Positions 52,078-63,334 are shown, numbered from the stretch's first letter. The stretch: DNA of 64,000 bases from Aphrophora alni (GCA_963513935.1 OY740777.1:20679271-20743270); one strand, 5' to 3'. Made by a program: numbers and translations. Notes: generated from the letters alone by a model not told the origin.

Positions 52078-54144
52078 AATTAAAACTATTTGTTTACTAT
52101 TGTACTATATGCAATATTAAACATTAAATTATTACATATATTAAAATAATTACATTAATTTAAATTCCCATAGTATTAAAAATCCAGTTAATCTAACTAA
52201 TTCTAATGGAAATTGTCAACATTTCATATTGTTTGTTCGATATCAGAAGGAAATTTATGTCAACTTCATTTCGCATTTCTTCAATTCTTTTAAGGTTTCT
52301 TTTAATTTTTATTTTTGTCTCGTATCCCATTTCATCAATATAAGTGGTAAATATTCCATGACGTCTGTTTCTTTAGAATATAAGTTTTATATAGGGTTCA
52401 GAATGAATAATTTTTAATTGAAAAGCGTTAAAATGGATTGAATTAGTCTACAAATTTTATAAATACTTGAACCCATCAATAATTATATATTGCTTAATAT
52501 AAAAATTAAGTGTATTGACGATAAATTCCGACGTTTGATCCATGTTACAGATGTCATTCAAAAGCAGTGTACTGCCGAGAAATTGTAATAATTATTCATA
52601 ACTGTCATTGGAAAGACCAGTGTGATTGTATTACTGCTTTGTTTTATAGTTTGCTTCGGTAGTTTCGTTTTCACAAAATCTACAAAAGTAAACAAATGAT
52701 TATTGTATGCGATTCTGTACATTGTACAGATTAGACCTTTTGAGAACATTAGAAATCATTGGGAGCTTAGACGATCTAACTATTATTTGTATTTTCCTTT
52801 GTATATTTAAGGAAATCACAAACATAAAAACAGTCTAAGAGTTACATAAATAGAGATTTATTTGATAGTTTTGTAAATGAATGAAACTTGGAAGTGTTTT
52901 ATTGCATAAATAAATACTATAAATTGAAACACGAAGAAGTTTTTTTCAGGTCAAAAATCCCAGCAGACAAACATTTAGAAAATAGGTATTTTTAATTTTC
53001 TTTTCATTTGATTTTTTTTTCTTTACAAGTTGATCAACTATTACAGAAGCCATTATCGTTCAAATAATTTAAGAAGCGTACTGTCCTCTCTTTGGAATGT
53101 AAAAAAATAATAATATTAATTTTCTTTACATATTTGTATTCAAAGTATTGATAGTGTTTTTGACGTTTACAATGTCTAATTAAGGAATCTAAAAACGAAA
53201 CAAATGCAAGTATTCATAGGCCAAGAATAATTAATTTTAAGAACTCTAACTTGAATTTAGTTCTTACATTTTTTTTTCATATCTTTCCTGAACACTTATG
53301 TCTAAATACCAAATAAACAAATAAAAATATATGTAAATAATATTTAATTGCAATATATATTATTAATTGATTTCATAAGACCATGATGTAACGAGTTTTC
53401 TGTGAGGATTATAATGAGAGAATCTAATAAAATCCAGAGTGATAATGAAGATTTAAAATAAATTCCTCCTTTTTATAATCTGTTGCCTTGATTCGTCTCA
53501 GAATGTTGTAAGATTTCTACAGAATATCATGATTCCAATGGTATAGTCACTGGTAGTATTTAGTTATAGTTTAAATAAATTTGTCTTACATAAAAAATTC
53601 TTAAACCAAAGAATGCCAATAAGGAAAATATTTAATTGTATTTGTAAATAGGAATGAAGTAATGACAAACTGAACTGTTAAACCCCTCTTCCTTTTATAA
53701 ATGGCATTACCTTCTTATGAATATATTTAATTTATAGTTCGTTATATGTAATGTTTATGTTAAATTAGTATTTGTATCTTGTGAAAGAAGTTTAACTGAA
53801 TGTAGGCTATATTGTTATTATTTTTCTTTTAAAAAGTTGTACTTTTTATTTTGTAATTATTAAATTGTAAATGAGAAATGAATTTTATATTTAATAAATA
53901 CATGCCTTGGACATCTAAAATACAGTTTTGAGTGGCTGTTGTTTTAAAAGATAAAATAATATACGAAGTCTTGAATATACACAAATTCTGCATTGTTTCA
54001 AAGTCTCGTTAACACTTTTTATAGCGACTGTTTGACACGTTTATCCGTATTTACGTGTCAAACACACAAACATTCAAATCAAGGTCAATTATTCGACGGT
54101 AATGAGATTGTTTTGTTTATGTTGCTAACTGTGTGACGACCTCT

Positions 54145-56646
54145 TGCCGCGCCGCTATTCTTGTCTGACTTCACGCGAATTTAAGATTCTTGTTCCCTTT
54201 TTTGGAACACTATTATCACGAACTCTTAAACTCGCTGTACGATCACCACCGACTGGGCGAACCACCTTTCTTTTCAGAGCAGGCGCGGGCAAGGCCAAGA
54301 TGCTCACTTTTACTTTTTTAAATCAAAGATTTTGCAACTCTTGGCTCTAATAAGTATGAGCTTGTCCTCATAAACTTACTAAATTTTAATTAACGCAAAA
54401 TTCCCTGAATTTTATCTCAATGCTCGATTATTTAACTTTTTTACGATTAACTCTCTCTCTCTCCAAGGTCGTGCCTTTTGGGAGAAATCGGCTCTTAAGT
54501 TCAGATGATAACTTTTTAAAATTTTCAAATTATATTACCAGAGCACATATATATATAAAATTTATGTTAAAACAAAGTTAATAGCATACACAGAATGGAT
54601 TTATATTAAAAACACAACAAAATTTAGAAATGAATTATTTGTATATTATCTCCTCTTTTCCACAGAAAAATTTTATATCCAAAATTTTTTTTTAACCACA
54701 CAAAACAATTTAATTGAACAATAACACAACTATTTATTTATTTAACAACATTAATTAATGTAAGATTATCTATATATTAAACAAAAATAAAAGCGCTTGA
54801 CTTTCCAGACAGAACCACAAACAGTTTTTCCTGTACTGAAAAAGTCGTATTTAAATTATTAATTATTATCAACACCAAAGCAGAGGTTTAAAAATGAATT
54901 TAATTTTTAATAATTCCCCTAATGACGTTATATTTGAAAAGAAGTTAATATTTGCGAATTATTCCTTAAGTATAAGATACCTTCACACTTTAATAGAAGT
55001 TCTAGTTGGATTTGGAATTTGTTGTATTATTAGGATGATAGTGATGTGATGTTTTCTATCCAGAGTCTGTAAGCTGCTATGTAGTTGAATGCTGGTCTCG
55101 AATTCTTCTAAGTCGCCTTGAAGATCGATTAAAGTTGAAATTATTCTAAGTCCAATTAGTAGAGTGACAGTTGAATCTTCCTCTCAGCTCAGAGTCGGTT
55201 GCAGAAGAAACGTCCTTTCAGCGTCGATTCCAAATCAAAAGTAATCGTCTTTCGACGGTTAAATCTCGGTCTCCCTGTCAGTGGGAATTAATCCACTTTT
55301 CTGGAGCCAATTTTCCTCCCTTTTTGGGAAAAAGGTATTTTTCATATATTATGTGTTTTCAGGCCCTTTTGGTCTGAAATATTTACACTATATGTTTTAT
55401 TAGTCCTATTTTTTGACTAATGAATAGTTTTCTTCCTTAATTATTAATTAAAACACCTTTTAATTAATAATTTATAGTATTTTTTCTTTAACGTTATCTT
55501 TGATCCATGTTGGCAACATGATGATTCTGACTTTAGACTCTGCTTGAAGATGCGCGCGCAACTGTTCATGTTTTGGCATGAAAATCTCTACTTTTGACGT
55601 TTTTTCGTTCAACTCGCTATAACTTTCGAACGCTTGAACCGATTTTAAAGTTCCTTTCGGATTCTTCTTCCTTTCCATCTTGTGGGTCTTGTGGAACTTG
55701 ATTCATCGCTCTACTACGCTTCGTTCGCGAGTTATCGCTCTTTTCCTGAAATTTGATTTTTCCCCTTTTCAAATTTTGAGATAAGTCCTTTCTCAAAATT
55801 CTTTTGACGAAATCTTGTTCCTCTTCTACTACGACGAAAAACTATGTTTGCACTTTTCCCATAACTCGTTTGGTTGTCGAGTTATTCGCCTTTGAAGTCC
55901 TTAAGTTTGTGTCGTATGAGTTTATGTTCATAAAAACCCCCCCATTATATATTATTACTTCTGCTTTGGTGTGTTACAATTTTACATACTAAATACATAT
56001 AATTATCATGTTACTTTACCCCTTTAACGTTTATTTTACCCGCTTTTGGGCTTTGAAGTTTTACGTTTTGTAATTATTATATCTCCCTTATTTTATTTTT
56101 AAATTTGATTCTAAGTACCTATTATTGTGCCCTATTGTGGTCTCTACAATAGTACTTATTATTATTTTTTAAATGATCCCCCCTTCAACTCAAAAATTCC
56201 AAAAAACTCCCCAAGAATGACTTTCTAAGTCCATTCTCACCTGTTAATTATTATTAATTCATATTTTTTATTTGTGATTATTGTTACTTCCCCACTTGGT
56301 TATGACTCTACGATTTTTGAATTTTGAATTTATTCTTTTTCCAAATTTTAGGTTTTTGAGCCCTTCTAAAAACTTGAATAACTTTTTTGTTTTATGTGAT
56401 TTTAAATTTATTCTTCGATATTATTGGTCGGTTGACTCTACTGAATATTTATTTATATTAATAATTTAGTTTCTTAATAAAATAGGAACTAAGGCAGTTT
56501 GACTTTTCACGTCCAAACAAGCAAGTTTGCTCTCGATCTGGCGTGACGTCATCGCCCCACCTCGTCCCCACTCTACAAGGTTTAGCGCGGCAATTTAACT
56601 TGTTTTAAATGGACTTGAGACGTTTGGCTTTTTCCAAACCGCCTCA
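54145..56646 (-). repeat. 3' LTR
   Basis: 2502 bp, TGCC...CTCA on the plus strand, so TGAGG...GGCA in element orientation. The right border is fixed by the polypurine tract and the left by comparison with the 5' LTR and solo LTR. I could not separate U3, R and U5. A CT microsatellite (about 54450) and a C-run (about 55937) are internal. Confidence 0.93.
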
Positions 56647-56659
56647 AAATCCCCCCTTT
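56647..56659 (-). other. polypurine tract
   Basis: In element orientation AAAGGGGGGATTT directly precedes the LTR start TGAGG. This is the expected position and composition of the plus-strand primer. Confidence 0.85.
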
Positions 56660-57647
56660 GAACTAAAATTTTCGGTTAAAATGAAAATATCCTATTTTTC
56701 ATTTTTTTTTTTAAAAACTAAAATTTTAGTATTAAACCCCTTTTTCGACATATCACATTTCATATTAACTATTTATTTATCATCTCTTTTAATCATCAAC
56801 ATAAAGTTTGACATATTAACCTAACAACTTATATAAACACATTTATTTATATCTAAAAAACATCTCCTCCATCATTCCATATATTGATATACTCACAACA
56901 CATTTTATTCATTATAGTATAATATTTATATATTCAAAACACATTTTATTCATGATAGTATAATATTTATATATTCAAAACACATTTTATTCATGATAGT
57001 ATAATATTTATATATTCAAAACACATGTTATTTATGATGGTATACATACAAATTTGCTTAAGCGTTCTTATAGTCCCTTACAGCCGTTTCATCTAAACGT
57101 CCTTGCTGTAAATAAACACATTATCACACACAAAACATATTACATTTATATAAGGAATAATTCGTCTTATATGATTATATTTATCTGCTTTGGTTGAATT
57201 TAAAACTATGCCTACATATATATAAAGTACTTGGTAACTACAACGATTATTATCCTAATTGCAGTTAAAAAGAAAAAATTATTTATGCTATTGGAAATCT
57301 CCCTTTGATAAAAACAAAACAGTACACGTTTAAACATCCATTCATTCATTTCCATCACCCCTCTGCTAATTTGCTTGACAGGTTGTCGTTCAATATTTGT
57401 TTATCAATATCCTGTCTTCCCCTTCACCTCCTCGTCTATACTTTGTTTATTCAGGTGCGGCTTGCAGATGCGTGTTACTGCTATGCTCCTGACCTTGTAC
57501 ACTTAGGAATTTATTCGGGACTTTTCCTGTTAATCACTGACCTATGCTACCTTCTTTTAATCAGCTGAGAGTCCGTTATTTCCCTTTTACCTCACTCGCT
57601 TCTACACTTTACATATTACAACTTTTAAACATTACAATTTATACAAT
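56660..57647 (-). other. 3' untranslated region between pol and polypurine tract
   Basis: About 1 kb with no minus-strand open frame of useful length, hence no env. It contains a 41-bp tandem repeat. A plus-strand frame at 57305-57568 has no recognisable domain. Confidence 0.7.
56899..57046. repeat. 41-bp tandem repeat, about 3.6 units
   Basis: Units start at 56899, 56940, 56981 and 57022 with CACATTTTATTCATGATAG. The inner two are identical; the outer ones carry point changes. Confidence 0.92.
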
Positions 57648-60600
57648 TTATTCATGAAATTTCTTCAAATCTTTGATGTCATAACGACCTTTAACTTTTT
57701 GAGTGTCGATATTTATTACCTCATATGTTTTTCTCCCCATGACTTTGCTCACGACATATGGTCCACCATATACGAGCATTAATTTTTCGGTCTCGCTTCT
57801 ATCCAAATTCGCTCTATTTGCATTCAATACGAGGACACGATCCCCTACCTGAAATTTTGTTTCTCGTATTCTTTGGTTAATTCTCTCCGCTCGCCTGGTG
57901 CCGATTTGCGTCATCCTTTGAAGACATTTCTGCTTCTTTTCTGCCCAAGTTTCATTCTGTCGTAGCTCTTTGTCTCGTGGGAAATATGACTCCCATACAT
58001 AATTTGGATCCCTATTCAACTGTATTTGTACTGGTGCATACCCGGTAGTTTCATTTGGTGTGTTGTTGATCAACTCTTCTATAAAAGGTAATTGCTTCCG
58101 CCAAGTGGTTTGAGTATCGTGACAATAAGTGCGTAATAGTCTCCCCACTTCTTTGTTGACTCTTTCTGCCAAATTTACCTGAGGATGTCTTACCGGGATC
58201 AACACATGTTCTACTTTTTGTTCAGCAATCCACTTCTTCCAATTTCTAGATGTAAATGCTGCTCCAAAATCAGTTAAAATTTTCTGAGGTTTCCCAAAAT
58301 TGTTCATATAATCTGTCATATGTTTGATGCTGTTATTTGTGGTTGGATTTCTTACTGGATATAGTTTTATGAATTTTGAAAAGGTATCTATTATAACTAA
58401 AATATGTTGTATATTTCCAAGTCCTTTTGGCAATGGACCTAAGTAGTCTATGGCTATCATCTCGTTGATGTCCTTAGGAACAATAGCCTTAGACATTCCT
58501 TGCAAATATTTATTCGTTTTTTTCGCATATTGGCAAATTCTACATTTTTTGATTACCTGTAATATTCTATACCCAGCATTTTTTATATAAAAACATTTAT
58601 TTATCATCGCTAACAATTTGTTCCTTCCTAAGTGGCCATATATTCGGTGAACTTCGCTTATGAAATCATTTTTGTTTATTTCGGGGATAATTATTTTCCA
58701 TTTATTATTAATCTCCTGATATACAATATCATTAATTATTCTAAAATTATCTCTCTCCTGCAAGTTTATTCCTTTCATTGTTAATTCCTGTAATTGATTA
58801 TTTCTAAAATTTTGCATTATATCCTGAAATTTTCTTGTTGTGACTAATTTTGACTGACTTAATTTTAACCTAATTTTATTTCCACTTGGACAATTTTCGT
58901 TTTGACCATCATACATCCTGCTTATGATGTCACAAGGAACGTTTATTTTTCCTGCACAGTGTTCAATTTTGGCATCATACTCTTGGATTGCCAGTATCCA
59001 TCGAGTTAGACGAGCTGTTGTTAATTTGCAGCTTCTTAGGAACTTTAAAGCTTTGTTATCAGTTATCACCGTCAGTGGTGCCCCTACAATCAATGGCCTA
59101 AACTTCTCCAGACCATGAACTATGGCTAACAACTCCTTCTCACAGATGGTATAAGCTAACTCCGCTTTCTTTAAAGTTCTGCTCACAAATCCTATAACTT
59201 GTAACTCGCCCAACTCATTTTTCTGGTACAACTGGCTAGCAATTGCACCATCACTCGCGTCGGTTTGCAAAAACGTTTCCTTGCCTTCCACAGGATGCAT
59301 GATTGTTACAGATTTCTTAAATAATGATTTAGTTTTCTCAAAAGCGTTTTGCATTACATGGTCCCACTTAAATGGTTCATTTTTTCTTAATAATTTTAAC
59401 AATGGTTTAATTTCATGGGAATATCTTGAAGTAAACCTAGAATAGTAATTCACAAACCCTAAGAACGATTGCAGTTTTTTCTTATTAGTCGGTCTCGGAA
59501 AATCACTGATAGCTTGCAATTTTTCCGGATCCGTACTTATGCCTTGTTGCGAAATTACATATCCTAAAAATTTTACCTCCTTTTGACAAAAATAAGTTTT
59601 GGTGGGATTTATCGTTAGATTTCCTTCTTTAAATTTTTCAAAAATCGTTTTTAAATGTTCCAGGTGTTCTTCAAAAGTCTCAGACATGCATAACAAGTCG
59701 TCGACATAGCCTAATGTGTAGTCGTCGACTTCAGTACCTAATGTTAGGTCTATTGTCCTTATTAGTGCTGCCAAAGAATTTTGAAGTCCAAACGGTATCA
59801 CTGTATAGTTATACACTTTATTGTTATATAAAAATCCCGTGTATTTTTTAGACTCCTCCGATAGTGGGACTTGCCAGAAACTAGATGTTAGATCGAACTT
59901 AGTTATGAATTTTTTGTTACGACCTTTCCTTAAAATTTCTTCTATAGGCGGCGCACTTTCATAATCCGGCTGTATTATCTGATTCAGTCTTCTAGCATCC
60001 ATACATAGCCTAACGGTTTTATTCGGCTTTAACACTACCACCATCGGATTAATATACGGTGTTCGGGATCTCTCTATAACTTTATACTTTAGCATTTTAT
60101 CTATTTCCTCCTGTACTTGTTTCCTATAATTTATTGGAATGGGGTAATTTCTATTAACATAAGTTTTATTATCAGTGATTTTTAGTTCATGTACATATTT
60201 ATTAGATTTTCCTGGAATTTCGCTAAACACAGTATTATATTTTTCCACCAAAACTTTTATTTTTTCTTCTTGATCGATTGTTAAAACACTATTTCCTAAA
60301 CCTAAAATTTTGCCATTTTCTTCAAACATTAATTCTTTTACATGAAACTCTTCTTTCCTTTTATATTTCACCTTGGGCCGTCCTCCTTTTATTTTATACT
60401 TCGTAGAATTTTTGAATTTAACTTTCTTCTTTCGATATCTTAAATTTCGTCCATTTTGTCTCTCCGGATCCGCCATTTGTATTATAGCTCTCCAATCACT
60501 CCTGTCTCTGGCGTCGAATCTGTCTTGTGTAAGTTCCGAATCGTTTTCAGAGTTATTTTGCAAATTTTCGTCGTATTGTATTATTTTATTATTTTCGTCG

Positions 60601-61595
60601 ATTATTGCCTTTGGCACATTTTTATTTCCTTTATTCTCCGCTCCTTTCAGCCCTTCATCTTTATTAATTACTTGGTTACCTTTATCCCACGCTTTTAACA
60701 TCACTTCATCATTATTAAAATTTGCATTTTTCCTCTTCGTCGATTCATTCCTTGCACTTAACTTGCTTCTTCGCTTTTGACCACTTTCTGATTTGTCACT
60801 ACTCGGTCTAGACACGTCCTTTGCTTTTTGTTTTAGGTCCGTAGGCATTTTAACGGCCAACACACAAGCCCCTTTTGCTCGCTTGTGCGAATTTGAGCCT
60901 CCATTATTCGCTGCCGACGACTCTACCATTTTACCGGTTTCGCCGCCATTTTGATGTTCGGTCAGCGCGTCTCTATTGCTCAATCTTAATATCTTATTCT
61001 CCTTAAGAAAATCTACAACAATAAATTCATTTTCCTTTACCAGTTGTAGGAAACCCTTTTCCATATTAATGCGACTTCGATATTTGCACATTAAATCACA
61101 ACCCATTATAATTTTGCTTTCCAGCTTTGGTACCACCATAAATACCCCTCTTATTGCTTGGTTATTTATTCTAATTTCCAATAATGCCTGTAATTTAATC
61201 TTCTGTCGTTGGCTTTTTATCGCTGTCACCATTTCCGTATTTACAACTGGTAATTCCATGATTTTATCGTTCCTATTTTTAAGCACATGTTTATAAAAAT
61301 CCTCTTGCACACAGGACATTTGAGCTCCGGTGTCAATGGACATATTTACTTTTATATTTTCGATTTCTATCCCTATTTCCGGACATTTTTCGTAAACTTC
61401 ACTATTTAAAATTTTATTATCTCTTTCCTCCATTAAATCTTTCTTAATTTCTGTGTTTAAAATCCCCAATTTAATTTTATTTATTTTCTGATCCCCCCTT
61501 TTAAGTTTGCTAAATTTGGTTTTATCGTCGATCTCAATTCCGTTTGTATTATCCTTTCTCTGCCAAAAATTTTGCCTTGAGATCTCGTATTTTAG
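57648..61595 (-). CDS. pol: Pol polyprotein (protease, RT, RNase H, integrase)
   Basis: The frame is open from the slippery site at 61595 to the stop at 57648, about 1315 codons. No ATG is needed because entry is by -1 frameshifting from gag. Counting residues from the TTG at 61469: aspartic protease DTGA at 46-49 with IIMGCD at 120-125; a Lys/Asn-rich linker of about 240 residues; reverse transcriptase with TKFDLTSSFW at 523-532 and YVDD at 588-591; RNase H with TDASD at 736-740, Glu779 and TDN at 803-805; integrase zinc finger His941, His946, Cys976, Cys979; integrase catalytic triad Asp1008, Asp1067, Glu1102 (34 residues between the last two); GPY/F module YGGPYVV near 1234. All key residues are present and there are no internal stops, so the enzyme set looks intact. 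The linker between protease and RT is unusually long. No chromodomain or env follows. Confidence 0.97.
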   Translation of the reverse strand, partial: LKYEISRQNFWQRKDNTNGIEIDDKTKFSKLKRGDQKINKIKLGILNTEIKKDLMEERDNKILNSEVYEKCPEIGIEIENIKVNMSIDTGAQMSCVQEDFYKHVLKNRNDKIMELPVVNTEMVTAIKSQRQKIKLQALLEIRINNQAIRGVFMVVPKLESKIIMGCDLMCKYRSRINMEKGFLQLVKENEFIVVDFLKENKILRLSNRDALTEHQNGGETGKMVESSAANNGGSNSHKRAKGACVLAVKMPTDLKQKAKDVSRPSSDKSESGQKRRSKLSARNESTKRKNANFNNDEVMLKAWDKGNQVINKDEGLKGAENKGNKNVPKAIIDENNKIIQYDENLQNNSENDSELTQDRFDARDRSDWRAIIQMADPERQNGRNLRYRKKKVKFKNSTKYKIKGGRPKVKYKRKEEFHVKELMFEENGKILGLGNSVLTIDQEEKIKVLVEKYNTVFSEIPGKSNKYVHELKITDNKTYVNRNYPIPINYRKQVQEEIDKMLKYKVIERSRTPYINPMVVVLKPNKTVRLCMDARRLNQIIQPDYESAPPIEEILRKGRNKKFITKFDLTSSFWQVPLSEESKKYTGFLYNNKVYNYTVIPFGLQNSLAALIRTIDLTLGTEVDDYTLGYVDDLLCMSETFEEHLEHLKTIFEKFKEGNLTINPTKTYFCQKEVKFLGYVISQQGISTDPEKLQAISDFPRPTNKKKLQSFLGFVNYYSRFTSRYSHEIKPLLKLLRKNEPFKWDHVMQNAFEKTKSLFKKSVTIMHPVEGKETFLQTDASDGAIASQLYQKNELGELQVIGFVSRTLKKAELAYTICEKELLAIVHGLEKFRPLIVGAPLTVITDNKALKFLRSCKLTTARLTRWILAIQEYDAKIEHCAGKINVPCDIISRMYDGQNENCPSGNKIRLKLSQSKLVTTRKFQDIMQNFRNNQLQELTMKGINLQERDNFRIINDIVYQEINNKWKIIIPEINKNDFISEVHRIYGHLGRNKLLAMINKCFYIKNAGYRILQVIKKCRICQYAKKTNKYLQGMSKAIVPKDINEMIAIDYLGPLPKGLGNIQHILVIIDTFSKFIKLYPVRNPTTNNSIKHMTDYMNNFGKPQKILTDFGAAFTSRNWKKWIAEQKVEHVLIPVRHPQVNLAERVNKEVGRLLRTYCHDTQTTWRKQLPFIEELINNTPNETTGYAPVQIQLNRDPNYVWESYFPRDKELRQNETWAEKKQKCLQRMTQIGTRRAERINQRIRETKFQVGDRVLVLNANRANLDRSETEKLMLVYGGPYVVSKVMGRKTYEVINIDTQKVKGRYDIKDLKKFHE

Positions 61596-62446
61596 TTTTT
61601 TGTGACCTTGGGCGGGAGTTTTTGATTTGAAGGACCAGGGTTTTGAGGTATTTGTGGTTGAGGTTTATTCTGGGTTTGACCATAGGATCGAGGGTTAGGG
61701 TTTTGGGATGGTTTTGAGTAGTCTTGATTCCTTTGCCTGAAATTTTGATCTCTTTGTGGTCCGTCCCTCCTTTCGAAACTATCTGGTCGGCGAACTTCTC
61801 TCGTCATTCCGTCTACGTTTTCAATGGTCCTCAAAAACTTGATAGCGTCCTCCAAATGCTCACTAGCCCTACCAATACACGCTAATTGAACTTTTTGGTC
61901 GAAATGCCTCATTAGTTGGTATATAAGGAACTCTTCCGGAATTTTGGGTTCCAAATATTCGGCCTTGCGCACCATTTTACAAAAATAATCGACCCTACTC
62001 ATATTTCCGTTAGGATTATATCTATGGTTTTCTATCTGATTCCTAACTACTTGTTGCGTTTGATAACCCCAATAATGCTCTACAAATAACAATTTAAACT
62101 GGCTATATTCTTCTGTATCTCGCTTGATTATTTCCCACCATTCCATGGCAGCTCCTTTCAATTTTTTCTCCACTACTTTCAATTTATCACTTTCTTCCAT
62201 CACGGGATTTATTTCTTGGAATACCTCCTCAATTTGTTTCAAAAATTGCACAGGATTTTCTCTTGAATTTCCCCAAAATTCTATAGTTTTTGACTCTAAA
62301 TTTGCCCTATCTAAATAAATTATATTCTTAGCATTACCACCGGTTTCTTTAATTTTGGCAACTTCCCTAATTTTAACTTCTAATTTTTTAACTTTCTCCC
62401 CAATTTCTATAGTCGACTTTCCCTGTTCCTTTAAACTGTCCGTCAT
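61592..62446 (-). CDS. gag: Gag, capsid part
   Basis: 284 codons from ATG at 62446. Residues about 50-200 match the retrotransposon Gag capsid region: FWGNSRENPVQFLKQIEEVF, then LKGAAMEWWEIIK, FKLLFVEHYWG and a helical C-terminal half. The last 65 residues are rich in Arg, Gln, Asn and Pro (QRDQNFRQRNQDYSKPSQN) and contain no CCHC zinc knuckle, so RNA binding probably relies on this basic tail. The frame is the same as the upstream 62450-63067 frame, from which it is separated by one TAA and one AAA codon. It ends in ACA AAA AAC TAA, where the -1 frameshift site lies. It may be expressed by readthrough of the TAA, by reinitiation at its own ATG, or only in copies of the family that lack this stop. 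Confidence 0.9.
   Translation of the reverse strand: MTDSLKEQGKSTIEIGEKVKKLEVKIREVAKIKETGGNAKNIIYLDRANLESKTIEFWGNSRENPVQFLKQIEEVFQEINPVMEESDKLKVVEKKLKGAAMEWWEIIKRDTEEYSQFKLLFVEHYWGYQTQQVVRNQIENHRYNPNGNMSRVDYFCKMVRKAEYLEPKIPEEFLIYQLMRHFDQKVQLACIGRASEHLEDAIKFLRTIENVDGMTREVRRPDSFERRDGPQRDQNFRQRNQDYSKPSQNPNPRSYGQTQNKPQPQIPQNPGPSNQKLPPKVTKN
61595..61601 (-). promoter_or_regulatory. -1 programmed frameshift site A AAA AAC
   Basis: The heptamer is in the correct phase for X XXY YYZ slippage (AC-A AAA AAC TAA) and sits directly before the gag stop. Slipping back one base enters the pol frame, which stays open from that codon into the protease. A downstream stimulatory structure was not identified. 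Confidence 0.85.
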
Positions 62447-62449
62447 TTT

Positions 62450-63067
62450 TTAAATTTCCCCTACGCACTCTTCCACTTTTTCTTCACAATTTTCTATTCG
62501 CCTCGTATTTTCGGCCATATTACTATCTATAGATTCCTTAATTTCCTCCATATATTTCCCTATTTCCTGTTTACGGGCGTCTTCCCTTTGGATACGTTTC
62601 GTTTCCATTTCTTCCTCTCTCTTCATCCTCTCTTCTCTCTCCTGCTTCCATCTTGCTTCCATTTCTTCTCTCTCCTGCTTCCGTTTGTTTTCTGCTTCCT
62701 CATCTCTCTTGCTCCATTTGGCATCCAAATCTTCTTTTTCCTTCTTCCGTAATTCCTCCATCTGGATCCACTTGGTCTCCATCTCCTCCTTCTCTTGTCT
62801 TCGCTTGGCCTCCATCTCTTCTTTCTCCTTCTTTCGTAATGATTCCATTTCTTCCTTCTCCTGGTTTCTCTCGATTCTTTCTTCTAATCTTCTTAATTTG
62901 TCCTCGTCTTCCTTCTCCTTTTCTTTTCTCTGTTGTTCTGCTTTGTCCTGTTCTCTCTCTTGCTTTCTTCTATCCTCCATTTGGTTCAGGTACCTCACCA
63001 TTTTCTGCATTTCTGTCTCCTGTTCCTTTGAACCCTCCTGTTTTGCTGGATCTTTCGCTGGTCCCAT
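62450..63067 (-). CDS. gag: Gag N-terminal coiled-coil segment
   Basis: The first ATG of the frame is at 63067 (a GTG six bases earlier is also in frame), giving 205 residues before the TAA at 62450-62452. The protein is dominated by Glu, Lys, Arg and Gln with heptad-like spacing (MEELRKKEKEDLDAKW-type units repeated several times), so it should form a long coiled coil. Internal similarity of the units (EKEEMEAKRRQ, EREEMEARWKQ) suggests growth by short tandem duplication. It lies 5' of, and in frame with, the capsid part. In an intact copy the two would form one Gag of about 490 residues. No membrane segment or signal peptide is visible. The TAA could be a disabling mutation or a functional division; one copy cannot settle it. 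Confidence 0.8.
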   Translation of the reverse strand: MGPAKDPAKQEGSKEQETEMQKMVRYLNQMEDRRKQEREQDKAEQQRKEKEKEDEDKLRRLEERIERNQEKEEMESLRKKEKEEMEAKRRQEKEEMETKWIQMEELRKKEKEDLDAKWSKRDEEAENKRKQEREEMEARWKQEREERMKREEEMETKRIQREDARKQEIGKYMEEIKESIDSNMAENTRRIENCEEKVEECVGEI

Positions 63068-63316
63068 TTTCACTTCACTTATTCACTTGATTTATTTAAT
63101 TAGTTAAAAAATTTAAATTTCGGTTTAATTTGGACTCTACTTTTAATTATTATTATTTTTGCAATTTAGTATATTTGTCGTTGTAATTACCAGCACAACT
63201 TATTACTAACACACATGTACATATAAATTATATCAGAACTTAAGATATCCTCGTTCGTATGAAACACTGAAAAATTCAAAATTTTGAAAATTTGTTCCAA
63301 AACTTTGCTTTTTCGT
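63068..63316 (-). other. untranslated leader of the retrotransposon
   Basis: AT-rich sequence between the primer binding site and gag ATG. No open frame of note. A packaging signal may lie here, but none can be recognised. Confidence 0.6.
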
Positions 63317-63334
63317 GCCCCACGTTGGGCGCCA
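63317..63334 (-). other. tRNA-Lys primer binding site (distal, perfect copy)
   Basis: In element orientation TGGCGCCCAACGTGGGGC, fully complementary to the 18-nt 3' end of animal tRNA-Lys(CUU). It is 75 bp further from the LTR than the second copy and is followed on the plus strand by CT and TGCCACG, repeating the LTR border. Confidence 0.85.

Larger units (their letters stand above)
46816..54144. other. intergenic, no gene recognised
   Basis: AT-rich, with only short open frames of no recognisable family. It contains the hammerhead-like fragment at 49066-49112 and the GT microsatellite at 52036-52075. A possible small first coding exon begins with ATG at 50621 (MDKLNNVLNINK, then AAAG followed by GTAAAA); this is only a suggestion. 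Confidence 0.4.

Noticed and set aside
57305..57568. 87-codon frame antisense to the retrotransposon 3' region
   Set aside because: Hydrophobic but without a recognisable domain; antisense envelope-like function cannot be supported.
61467..61469. TTG as the start codon of pol
   Set aside because: The frame continues upstream to the frameshift heptamer, so pol is best read as a gag-pol fusion.
62653..63107. Plus-strand open frames opposite gag
   Set aside because: They are shadows of the Glu/Lys-rich coiled-coil coding sequence.
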